A DNA stretch of 64,000 nucleotides from Ailurus styani (lineage: Eukaryota; Chordata; Mammalia; Carnivora; Ailuridae). How positions within the stretch are numbered: the first letter of the stretch is position 1; each line of letters opens with the position of its first letter. A program made the translations under genes and the position numbers. Positions 1 to 64,000 of the stretch are shown here, piece after piece. The stretch lies in contig LNAC01000031.1 of assembly GCA_002007465.1 (NCBI GenBank), positions 3,179,705-3,243,704 on the forward strand, in the 5' to 3' direction. Under the pieces are notes generated by a model that was given only the letters and a program-made list of their open reading frames with translations, did not search any database and had not been told where the DNA came from.

Positions 1-18622
<18,622 letters not shown>

Positions 18623-18720
18623 TATATTTAAGATCTTGAATATTTTTCAGAAAGTTACTATGATCCCCTTTTAAGCCACCCCTAGTCTTTTTTAGACCAA
18701 GACATATCTATAAATAGATT

Positions 18721-18726
18721 AATAAA
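18721..18726 (+). terminator. RIOK2: RIOK2 polyadenylation signal (AATAAA)
   Basis: A canonical AATAAA lies about 100 bases after the stop codon, followed by a T/GT-rich stretch (18728-18770) that fits a downstream element. It is the first good signal after the stop, so the 3' UTR is probably about 120 bases. Cleavage position is inferred. Confidence 0.7.
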
Positions 18727-18932
18727 CTCTCTTTCATCTATTAAGTTGATTCATTTGGTTCATGTTTTCCAAAGAATAATTATAGTATTCTGCTAAAGCA
18801 ATCTAATTCTTCCAAGTATTTTAGGTGACTGGTAAATTCGCTAAAATGTATTTTTCAAAATAACCTTTATTAGGAATATTTGGTTATTTTTAAAAAACCA
18901 CTATATTTGTTGCTTTTTGTTCTAACTACTTT

Positions 18933-19035
18933 GTAGGGTTGTTTTGAGGACTACATAAGATAATACACAGAAAGCACTTAGAACAATGCCTAGCACATTA
19001 TAAACATTCCTTAAAGTATAGCTATTAGAATGATA
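18933..19035 (+). repeat. MIR-like fragment
   Basis: 'agggttgttttgaggactac' and 'gcacttagaacaatgcctag' match the 3' half of MIR. It lies just past the RIOK2 3' end. Confidence 0.65.
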
Positions 19036-22005
19036 ATTGTAATGATGTTTATCTTCCTGCTATTCTAATGATTTGGTTGCATTCCATTTGACCACTAGAA
19101 GAATTTACTGTCATCTATTTTTTTTAGTTTCCAGTATTAAGAATTAGCCACGTAATGCATAATTTTATTTTCTGCATTTTAAATTGCTAATGTGGTCATG
19201 GGAACAGAAAGTTGCCATGGTCTCACCACAGTTTCCACATTCGCCAGTTTTTATGCAGGCCTGAGCAGAAGTAGAAGAATTAGGGGTATGAGGAGGTAGA
19301 CAGGATGAGTAATGAAAACTTTCTAATTCTCTTAGCTGGGTGGGTCCCAAACATGTTTTCACTCTGACAATAACAAATAGTACAGGAAAGAAAGAAAATA
19401 ATAAGACATGGTTCCTCCCTCAGAGACTTTATAATCCACTGAGATGTGAAGATGGGTGCTAAAGTGTATGGACCTGATCATGAATTCAAGTGTCCTCAGC
19501 ATTGCCCAATGGGCTAAAAGGGGCATCGCCTGTGGTGGAAAATGGCCACTAGATGGCAGTGTCACTCCACAGTCACCAGACAGATGATCCTAAAATTCTT
19601 GCATCTGTGATAAAAATAACAGATTTATTTCCGGGAATGATAAAGACAGCAGATTCCCTTTCACCTTTGTAAAATCCATTCTACTATTTGCAAGACCTAT
19701 CATCTAATAAATTACCTTTAATAATGGAGATGCAAGAAAATTTCTAATTCAATTCCCCTGAAAATTCACTAATTTGAGAAGTATTTACCTAGCTTTGAGT
19801 TTTAGGTGTGTCTTTAAAGCATTTACTAAATAAATCTACTTTAAAGCATTTTAATAGCATAAAGTGGTATTGAAGACAGCTTAATAGAACCATAGAATAT
19901 TTATCTTGTAATACATATTATATTTCGAATGTCAAAGGTAAGCTGGGAATAAAACTATATGACTTTATCCTCAATTTTACTGAGTTGATGGAGGTCTACT
20001 TTTGAATACCTACTACGTAAAAAACATGCTGCTACTTAAGGAACATTGAAGGCAAGTAAACATAGTTCTTATTCTTAATAGCCTGAGATTTCCTGTGGTT
20101 TCAGAACAAATTAGTCAAATGCACAAATCTAAATAAATTACTCAGTATCTAATCACAACAATTTCTAAAAGATGTTTTTGAGTAGCCATCAGTTAGAAGC
20201 CAGTTTGCCTTATCAGCATGTAACCCTTGTGTTTTAAAACATCCATAGTGAAAAATGAACAAAAACAAAATATAAGTGTACTGCTAAGGTAGTCAAGGCA
20301 TGTAATGTAATTGCTAATAAAACACTTCTGAGTCTAGGAGTTCCAAATTTAAATACTGGTTCTACTATTTCCCAGACTTCAAGTGCCTTCTGTAGCCTGT
20401 CTAACCTCACTTTTTTGATTTGTGAAATAAGGACATTTAATAGTACCTGCCTTAGAGTTATTGTAAAAATTAAATAACACCTGTAAGGAGCTTAGCAAAG
20501 TGCCTGATATGTGCTATATGTTAGGAAATATTGCTCAGATGATTTCAGGTTACCAAAAGGAGGATTCCTGAGGAATCTTTCCTATTTCCAAGGTCACTGT
20601 TATTTTGACCATGAACCTTTCAGTATTGTTTTATCTAGACACACAAATGCATTGCTTGTAGGCTTGCATCCTCTACTTGTTACTCCTATTAAATAAGTTT
20701 TTCCTTCAAGATAATACAGTTTATACTTGTTTTAAATAACTTTGTGATATTGCTAGCCATTGGTCTGTTCTTTGGTGCATAGCTGGCTGTCTTTGAGCTT
20801 TCTCCAGAACCCTATAGGGAACTGACCAGAAGATAATCCTTCTTTTAGTCATGTACTCAGTAAATTTTAAGAACAAAAAGTTGCCTAATTAAAGAACTTA
20901 CCACGTAAACTTGCTGCCTTAGAAGTTTTTCAGACACTTCTACAAGGTGGAGGGTTAAGTTCATTAGGTTCTCAGGGAAAACACTACCCTGAGGTGTAGG
21001 TTTTTTTGAGTCACATTCAATACTCTGGGTGGCCAAGGCTCACCATCTCCACTGTTCTTCATCTCTCTTCAGAACATCTCCCTAGAAAGCATCAGACCAT
21101 ATCTTAGTTTGACCTTGATTTGCTGTACGAAGGTCTCAACCATCCTATGCAACCGTAGAAGGCTGGGAATGAGGTAAAGTTCATAATAACATGACTTAAC
21201 ACAGTTGTATAATAACTGGGAGTGGGAATAACTCCAAAGTCTACAGCACTTCTAGTGAATGACTAATACTGTTATATTTTAAAAATAATTTTTCTTTTAC
21301 CTTAATATTATAAATAATGTCATTAAAACTAGCATGTTACATAACATTTACAATCAGATTATTGTAGCTTAACTCATAAATAGGAGTATGCCTCATAACA
21401 CAAAAATATATTACTTGGAATATTTGTCATGCTATTACATGCTTCCATTAAAAGCAAGTAACCACTTGAATGAATCAAAAAAAAATGCTTACTGTAACTG
21501 CCGTTGATAAAGGTTTGGCTTACATTAGGAAAAAAATACAATATTCAGATAAGTTTGGCAAATGCTTGATGTTGTCTACAGATATTAGGGGAGTTACAGA
21601 TTTTTAAGATAAAATTTTTGTTGACTGAAAGCCTCCACTGTATTTGGAGAGACAAAAATTAAACACATAACAATTACATGACAGTACAAAGTAGACTGTA
21701 GTAAAGAGCCCGGTATCATTGACCTCATGCTGAGGAACTTCAAAGACAGTGGATAAGTGAAAGGCCAGAGTAATTTGGTGAGTTGTGGGGAAGAGGAATT
21801 TGTTTGAATAAGTAGACTTAAAAATACCTTGAAAGAGGAAGTCATGCAGAAGATGGTATAATATGCTATAGTTGGGAAAGGGATGTTACGCAACAAGGAC
21901 CAAATTAAAGATGATTTTGAAAAATCTTTTTGAAATTAACTCATTGTATTGCAAAACGAGCAATTGTAGATTTTGAGCACTATAGTGATTTGATTTTAAA
22001 GGTAT
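19036..22005. other. RIOK2-LIX1 intergenic, first part
   Basis: No gene seen. A MIR/MIRb copy (about 20340-20525: 'gaaataaggacatttaatag', 'gtgcctgatatgtgctatat') is recognisable. Bases 19380-19450 look like an old repeat fragment. The rest is unassigned. Confidence 0.6.
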
Positions 22006-22006
22006 T

Positions 22007-22361
22007 GGGAGGGTGCCTGGCTGGCTCATTTGGTAGATCATACAACTTTTATTTTTTTTTTACAGATTTATTTATTTGAGAGGGAGAAAGCGTGCACACA
22101 CATGCACACAAGTGTGGGCAGGCAGGATGGGGGAACAGAGGGAGAGAGAGAGAAGCAGCCTCCCCATTGAGCAGGGAGCCTTGCAGGGGACTGGATCTAT
22201 CCCAGGATGCTCGCATCATGACCTAAGCTGAAAGCAGACATTTAACTGACTGAGCCATTGAGGCAGTCCAGTCATGTGACTCTTGATCTTGGGGTCATGA
22301 ATTCAAGCCTCATGTTGGGGTAGACATTATTTAAAAAATTAAAAATTTAAAAATAATAAAG
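22007..22361 (+). mobile_element. Old CAN-SINE split by a second SINE
   Basis: The + strand outer element starts 'gggagggtgcctggctggct' and resumes at about 22270 with 'tcatgtgactcttgatcttg', ending in an A-rich tail. Bases about 22051-22269 are a second element on the - strand. The outer copy is therefore older. Confidence 0.85.
22051..22269 (-). mobile_element. CAN-SINE nested inside an older SINE
   Basis: T-rich tail, 'cagatttatttatttgagag', GA-rich body and a degraded head 'gagccattgaggcagtcc'. Inserted into the middle of the outer element. Confidence 0.85.
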
Positions 22362-23203
22362 TGGTGGGAGGGAGAACTAAGAGAAATTTGTCAACATTAG
22401 ATAATTTTTTGGAAGAAATCAAACAGAAGCTAAAATGTTGCACAGTCAACTTAAGTATTAATGTTAAGAAAATCTGGGATAGAATCCTATTATACTAGAG
22501 ATACAGAGATTCTTATTTACCTTATTTTTATTTAAGAGATGAGAAAGCATTTTTAGATGTAAAATTACTTGCCCAAAGTCACTTGGAGTAAATAGGGTTG
22601 GGAGTGAATGGGAGGAAAAGATGAAATTAATACATAATCAGAAAAACAAAAAGTAGAAAAACCAGAGTACTCAAGTGGTTTAGAACTTTGTATCTAGCCC
22701 AGGGATTTTTTCTGCAAAGTCACCAAGGTCCACAAACTTTGACTGGTCTTCTGGTATGGAGGTATGAGAGGAGACAGTCCTTACAACCAGGACAAGATTT
22801 TGAGTCCTATCACCCACAAAATTTCCTCCCTTTTTTAGAAAACAGGTTTTTATTTGTTTTTTTCCATGATAAACCTTTCATTTTTCTCACAGGTCCAAGA
22901 AAACCCATCTCAATAGACTGAAGCTCTGAGTGGAACACTTCTGGTTTTTCATGGGGAAGTGGACGGGGAATAGGGTGGTAGGGTGGGGAGTAGTACTTTT
23001 TCCTTGATCTCAAGGCTACTGAGGTTACCTGGAGAGGATGAGAAGAATATATTATTCTCTAACTTGGTCTTGCCCTACTTTTCATTTTGTGGAAAAATAG
23101 GGCCCTTTCTATACAGTTTTCTATTTCCTTTAAACAAATTTTGAAAAATGTTTCTTCTATATCAACAGGATGCATGCTAAGTGTAGTACTCTGGTAGTTA
23201 CTG

Positions 23204-23945
23204 TATAGGAAGTGAAAGGGAAATTATAGTTTACAGTGTGAAATGGATGGGTACAACACTTTTATCTTAAGCTATCCATAAATATAGTCTGAATTGAATT
23301 AAGAGTATACTACTGATGCAATCTTTACAGGAAGCTTCATCTAAAATATATGGAGCTATGAAATGACTGGCTTGCTTGAACCTAACATATCCATCAACTA
23401 ATCTCAGGTTTAAGTCATTTTAATCTAATATTATTAATTTTTTTCATAATCTAGGTTTTCATTTTACTTTGCTCATTACTGTTGCAAAGATCTAAACAAT
23501 CCAAAGAACTCATAACCCCAGAAACATGACTATCAAAAGAAAGGAAGGGCGCCTGGGTGGCTCAGTGGGTTAAAGCCTCTGCTTTTGGCTCAGGTCATGA
23601 TNTATAGGAAGTGAAAGGGAAATTATAGTTTACAGTGTGAAATGGATGGGTACAACACTTTTATCTTAAGCTATCCATAAATATAGTCTGAATTGAATTA
23701 AGAGTATACTACTGATGCAATCTTTACAGGAAGCTTCATCTAAAATATATGGAGCTATGAAATGACTGGCTTGCTTGAACCTAACATATCCATCAACTAA
23801 TCTCAGGTTTAAGTCATTTTAATCTAATATTATTAATTTTTTTCATAATCTAGGTTTTCATTTTACTTTGCTCATTACTGTTGCAAAGATCTAAACAATC
23901 CAAAGAACTCATAACCCCAGAAACATGACTATCAAAAGAAAGGAA
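23204..23945. repeat. 343-bp duplicated segment around an N (assembly seam) with a partial SINE
   Basis: Bases 23204-23546 recur at 23603-23945, identical by eye. Between them lie a SINE head (23547-23601) and an N at 23602. The second copy runs straight into unique sequence without the SINE. This looks like two unmerged haplotypes, one with and one without the insertion. Confidence 0.9.
23547..23601 (+). mobile_element. Young CAN-SINE, cut by an assembly gap
   Basis: The head 'gggcgcctgggtggctcagt' and 'tggctcaggtcatgat' are intact, then the sequence stops at the N. Only 55 bases are present. The poly-A just after the next N (24016-24024) may be the tail of the same element. Confidence 0.92.
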
Positions 23946-23952
23946 AAAAAAC

Positions 23953-24086
23953 GTAGCTTCGGTTAGCCCATGTAAACGTGTGTCTCATCCCCCAGCATGC
24001 CCTTCCTTTATACANAAAAAAAAAGTAGCTTCGGTTAGCCCATGTAAACGTGTGTCTCATCCCCCAGCATGCCCTTCCTTTATACA
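23953..24086. repeat. 62-bp duplicated segment around an N (assembly seam)
   Basis: Bases 23953-24014 recur at 24025-24086, separated by an N at 24015 and nine A. The second copy appears to begin in a poly-A tail. Confidence 0.9.
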
Positions 24087-24702
24087 AGACCTCAACTCCT
24101 TTATTTGAGGAGAGGCTCAAAGACTCAGCTGAAGTTCAGCCACCTCTTTCAGGATCAATCTAATTACATAAAGCCACAACTTGTATAGTTTTTTTATAAG
24201 CACCCAGCAAAATAAACTTCTGTCCCAGGCAGCAGAATGTGAGAGTAGAGGACATAGGGGGATGGTTCCTGTGAGAAAATGCAAGGAGAGGGAGAGGAAC
24301 CAATAATTAGATAACCCTATATGAAAAAAAACATTATTATAAAGGCCACTGGAAAAATTCACTCCATAAACAAAACACATTAAACTATTCTTTCCAAAAT
24401 ATATATTATGCTGGATGTCAGTCAACCACAGTTAAGGTAATCAATTCAGTTTTCATAGAACACATATCTAATGACCCAAGGGCTTGGCATCATTATCTCC
24501 AATCTTATAAATGAATATTCAAATTCGCTCACCTTTAAGTATATCTTGAGTTTACCCTGAAAATTTAACCTGTCAACTAGTAAAACCTCCTCTGATGAAA
24601 TCTTTGACCTCTAAAGTATTTCTTAAAGAACTAATTTTTACTTTTCTTCCAAGGCCAAATACCAAGACAGGGCTGCATAATTGCTTACGTAAAACAGTCA
24701 AG

Positions 24703-24878
24703 AAGGGGGCACCTGGGTGGCTTAGTCAGTTAAGCCTTCCACTCAGGTTATGGTCTCAGGGTCCTGGGATCCAGCCCTACCCTGCTCTTCAGGGAGCCTG
24801 CTTCTCCTCTCCCACTGTCTGCAGCTCCTCCTGCTTATGCTCTTTCTCTCTCTCTGTCAAATAAATAAAATCTTAAAA
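24703..24878 (+). mobile_element. CAN-SINE
   Basis: Head 'gggggcacctgggtggctta' and poly-A tail, with a perfect 12-bp target duplication aaaacagtcaag at 24691-24702 and 24879-24890. Confidence 0.95.
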
Positions 24879-24910
24879 AAAACAGTCAAGGCATGGGCTC
24901 ATTCAGGCCC

Positions 24911-24990
24911 CCATATATACATATACATATATAAATTATATATACATATATATATAGCACATATATATACTTATATATGTATATAAAATA
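24911..24990. repeat. AT/AC-rich microsatellite
   Basis: Imperfect (AT)n/(ATAC)n run directly after the SINE target site. Likely length-variable. Confidence 0.9.
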
Positions 24991-25920
24991 TCTATAATAA
25001 CAGAAGGTTCAAATAAACAGGTATACTTTCTTTGTGCTTTCTGGTTAAGAGTATTGATCCTGACTGCCCAGACAAGGATAAAGAGCAGTTAGTTCACTAG
25101 CAGTTTTATCTGGGGGGGAGGGATATTATTTTAAGAAAGCATTTTTTGTAATATTGTATGGAAATGAGGAGATGTACATTCTTCTAACCTATAAATGTGA
25201 TATTAATTTTCTAATTATCTGTTCATGTAAACAGATTAATACTTACTGATGATTTCCTAAATGTAGTGAATTATCAAGGTAAAAAGGTTTGAGGTAAAGT
25301 TCTCTTATGTAAACCTGTGTTTTTTGAATTTATTTTGTCTGAAGTTGCTTTTCTAACTGACCTTCTCATAAATACCTTGATTCAAACATCTCATTGGTCC
25401 TTTCCCAGTTGAGAGTTTAAAAGTTGATGCTAACCAGACATTCACTCTTCCTACTGGTCTCTTCAGCTTTGTTTAGCTGACATTAAACCGTCATTAGTCA
25501 TTACCTCTGCAAAGTCATTTTCTTCCTGGCCTTGCCCTTCTTCACTCTCCGACATACCCCTAGAAACAGTCTTGCTCACACCCCTGACCCTCTTTTGCCA
25601 GTCCAGCTCTTAGGACCTTCCAGCTCCCTTCACGCATTTCCCATTGGAATCTGGAAGGAGCTACTATCAGTCATTTCCCATTGTTTTTGTAAAGGATATA
25701 CTGTCTCTATTTAACTTTAATTCTTTTTCATTTTATTTCCTTTATCTTAAATTGTAAATTTTTAAGAATCAAAACATTAGCAAGTAAGTGAAGAAATTAT
25801 TTCAGGGAAGATAATCTTCCTAAATTTTAATCCATGTTTTCTCTGTCCCTCAGTCACCTGATTCCTAGAGATGAGTAGCTATGACTTAGCTTAGGCTCAG
25901 TTACTGCAGGCCTCTTCTTT

Positions 25921-26040
25921 GTGGAGTCTGCATGCCTGCTTGCCTGGAATTTGACCCTCTTCACTACAGCCTCACCTGCAGTGGAGTCTGCATGCCTGCT
26001 TGCCTGGAATTTGACCCTCTTCACTACAGCCTCACCTGCA
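25921..26040. repeat. Perfect 60-bp tandem duplication
   Basis: Bases 25921-25980 and 25981-26040 are identical at all 60 positions, with no N between them. The unit starts gtggagtctgcatgcctgc and ends acagcctcacctgca. It may be a recent duplication or minisatellite, or an assembly error. Confidence 0.95.
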
Positions 26041-26370
26041 GGCCCAGTCTCCTGGTTTACCTATTCCAGCCTCTTCCAGGACAGAGCAGATCATGAAGTG
26101 GGGAGGCAAGGAGAAGAGTAGAGGTTCTTTCCTGTTTTTAACTAAAGATGATTCTTTGATGTATTTATTATGTGTTTTAACATGTTATTTCAATTGGCGA
26201 CCCCCACTTCCTTACCCTTTTTGTGCCTATTATGAACCACTTAACAACAAAAATATTACTAGAATGATAGGAATGAATTTTCTTTTCCTCACCAGCAATA
26301 TTATTGTTTCCATAGATATTTTTATTGCATTGTGCATTAAATGGTACAAAATATACCACCTTGATTTCTT

Positions 26371-26567
26371 TTCTTTTCTTTTTTAAAGATTTTACTTATT
26401 TGACAGAGAGAGAGATTACAAGCAGACAGAGACGCAGGCAGAGAGAGAGGAAGAAGCAGGCTCCCCGCCGAGCAGAGAGCCCCATGCTGGCCCAGATCCC
26501 AGGACCCTGAGACCATGACCTGAGCTGAAGGCAGGGGCATTAACCCACTGAGCCACCCAGGCGCCCT
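26371..26567 (-). mobile_element. CAN-SINE, young
   Basis: Full element from T-rich tail to head 'ccacccaggcgccc', with a perfect 14-bp target duplication caccttgatttctt at 26357-26370 and 26568-26581. The body has 'acgcaggcagagagagagga'. Confidence 0.95.
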
Positions 26568-26581
26568 CACCTTGATTTCTT

Positions 26582-28990
26582 ATGTTCTCAGAGTTCTGTA
26601 CTCCCTGGGAGTTTAGTGAGTATGCTGTTCCCCTCAGCCTCCCTCTTTTACCATTGGGTAATAAATTTGGAATACTAAATATGTCAGTTGTATGCCATTT
26701 CTCTTCTGAGTAGTACAGGATTTGTGAAGACATCATTTTGGTTTTCACTGTAGTCATCTACTTTTGTTTTAATATTTGAGTTTTTCTTATGGCCTCTGAC
26801 TGCAGGTAGTTGAGGTTGACAGTGAAATCTAGCATGTGAACCATAGAATCTGTATGAAATAGACATATTGCATAGGGGTTTCTCAAGCTTTTCCATCTCC
26901 ATCAGGTACTTCTTACATCAAAGACGGAGAATGGGGAGAAACCACTGAGTTGGTTTTTTGTGTCTTACCTCAGAACTCTAGGGTGAGAAGTCTTTATGGG
27001 TGGACAAGGAAGAAATGTTTATCAGAGGATTTGGAAAATTTTGCTAAAGCTTTGGACATGATCCGAAAGAAGAAACTATACTATCCAACTGGAATGTTGT
27101 ACAGTCCCCTTTCTGGAATTATTTTTTCATTTCTTAAAATATAACTCAGTAAAGATCATGATATTTTTATAGAATTATCTTTGCAAAGCTGTTTTGGGGT
27201 TCTCTAAGCAGACTCTTATAGTTCGCTTTCTTTAGAAAAATCTTGGGGAAGTTGAAGATTAATTTCCTTAACAAACTCCTAGTTAGCATTAGTGATGAGT
27301 ATCTTTGAATTGACCCTATTAATTTGTCTCTCATTTGTGGAAGGGATATGAGGTTTACTGTGGAATTATAAATGATCTATTTGAGGACCAGTCCAGCTTT
27401 TAGGAAATAAGTGTATTTTCAGAAGGCTAGAAAATGTGTGATAATATTTGTGGTCATTTGTAATATAGCCACAGTATCGTAGATGTTAAATCTGAAAGAA
27501 AGCATTCAACTTAGCTCCTTAATTTTCAAGGGGGGTTGATGATAAGGACTCTAAGCCCAGAGCTGAGTAACTTCTTCAAAGTCATACAGATAACAAAAAT
27601 CAAATCCTAGATCTCACTAATATAAAATTCAGTGTTCTTTCCACCACACAACACAACCAAAATGTTGAATTAATTAAATGAATTAAATTTATACCCATAA
27701 AAAGCCCATTTATTGACTGAAATCTGAGTATCAACCAATTTTTATATTATCAGTCTCATTCCTTTGAGAATTCCTGTTTCGCTAATGGGAACATTAAATA
27801 TCCTGGTTTCCAATTTAGTATCACACTGAAAGTACTTGCATCCATTTATACATTGTGTCCAATCACTGTATAATAATAGGTGTTTTGTCTACAAACAATC
27901 TAGTTTCTCTCTTAAATTATAAACTCATGAATGGCAAGGATACTGATGATTTCTTATTTGGCTCAGCCAAATAACTACACTTTGAGACCCTAAATAAGTA
28001 TCTTAACATGAAGTGCTACTCCTTTCACGTTCTTTTTTTAATAGTATCTTTGCACAGTGGGGCAGTCCCATGTCTCTGTATAAACATAAACTTGTGTATA
28101 AACATATACTCCCCATGGACATTAACTAAGTAATAGTCATTATAAGAAGTATTATTATAGCTCCATTTCTTCTATTTCCTTTAATTAACCCCACCCTTCC
28201 ACCAACTAGCTGAAGAAACCTATCACATGCAAAACATTTTGCTTTTATATTGTCTTTAAAGAACTGTTTTCAGTTATCATATAATAACAACATAATTATG
28301 GAATCTGAAAATTGGAAAGAACATTGGAGGGCACTCTCTTGTTCCTACTCTGGAAAAATATCTTAAGTAGAGTGATCCTCAACAAGTCTTTAGTAACTAA
28401 CATAGGTCACAGTCATTAAAATCAGCTCTTTTATATCTGGTATAAATCCTAATTTTTGCAATGGAATCCCATGACTTATATTATGTCTCCTGTGGAAAAA
28501 CTATTTAACCTTGTTGTGAGTGGTACGGGAAATAGAGAAATCTATTAAAATCTGTTAAGATATTTTAGTAACTATATTCTTTTGAAAAAAAAATTTTTTT
28601 TGCTTCTCCTGAAATTTTTAATACAAAGAGTTACCATGAACTGAAAGGAAGTGAGTGATATCAGATTTCAGTAAACTCAGTCCTGGGAATGATTGCCTTG
28701 AAGGATAAATAGGAAAACAAACATTCTCAGGAGAAGCAAAAGACAGTGCTAAGGTTTTACTTACCACTACCCATCAGAAGTTACTATAACTTGGGGGGGG
28801 GGGGGTTTAAACTTGGTTCCCAAAGCGATGCTCCTGAATTCAAAGAGAAAGCATAATCTGGTCCCTGGCGATATCCATAATCTTTATAGCACTACTTTAC
28901 CAAAGAAGAATTTAGATTGTACTAATTCTTAACTGGAAATCCTGAGCTGGAAATTCCTTTGTTACTAAAGTGATTTCCTTGAGAAATAAC
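26582..28990. other. Intergenic, upstream of LIX1
   Basis: No gene or clear mobile element recognised. A run of 13 G at 28793-28805 is followed by gtttaaac. Possible distal regulatory sequence of LIX1 cannot be judged by eye. Confidence 0.55.
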
Positions 28991-28999
28991 CTTCTTGAT

Positions 29000-64000
<35,001 letters not shown>

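Noticed and set aside
26416..26570. Open frames with 'VAQWVNAPAFSSGHGL'-like translation, also seen near 58149 and 61958
   Set aside because: These are translations of CAN-SINE heads, not proteins.

Overview
This is vertebrate nuclear DNA from a carnivoran mammal, most likely a mustelid (ferret, mink, marten or otter-like). It is AT-rich, CpG-poor and intron-dominated. It carries about twenty tRNA-Lys-derived CAN-SINEs in both orientations, a repeat family restricted to Carnivora. Several of the youngest copies have the 'ctcagtgggttaaagcctct' head and the 'gcctgcctctctgcctactt' body, which I associate with mustelids; that last step is inference from memory of repeat subfamilies.

Two protein-coding genes lie head to tail on the + strand. 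(1) RIOK2, an atypical RIO-family protein kinase/ATPase of 40S ribosome maturation: eight exons between 633 and 18622, by codon counting residues 69-552 of a protein exactly as long as human RIOK2. The first 68 residues (two exons in human) and the promoter lie upstream of the window. Every exon boundary has AG/GT signals and the reading frame is intact. (2) LIX1 (limb expression 1): first coding exon at 29412-29493, second at 46380-46543, and the first 22 bases of the third at 63979-64000, where the window ends. The order RIOK2 then LIX1 on one strand matches my recollection of the human 5q15 neighbourhood.

Layout: 1-18.7 kb is RIOK2 exons and introns, rich in SINEs and ancient repeats. 18.7-29.2 kb is intergenic, with SINEs, MIRs, a SINE nested in a SINE, an AT microsatellite and two assembly seams. 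29.2-29.5 kb is the LIX1 5' end, without a CpG island. 29.5-46.4 kb is LIX1 intron 1, with two assembly seams, a MaLR LTR, MIR, hAT and SINE copies. 46.5-64.0 kb is LIX1 intron 2, which has two notably repeat-poor blocks (about 50.95-52.65 kb and 52.85-56.15 kb), an ERV-type LTR, and a truncated L1 with a SINE inside it. The two genes have no direct functional link.

Five single N bases (2779, 23602, 24015, 30481, 33796) each separate a sequence from a near-identical copy of itself. These are best read as unmerged contig ends or haplotypes, not biology; together they inflate the window by roughly 0.8 kb. One seam coincides with a young SINE present in only one copy, suggesting a presence/absence polymorphism.

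I found no novel biological system. The most interesting signals are: a 25-bp tailless SINE-head insertion with a perfect 15-bp target duplication; a probable dimorphic SINE; two of three reported PLK1 phosphoserines of RIOK2 replaced here (one by Asp); and an overlapping upstream ORF in the LIX1 leader.
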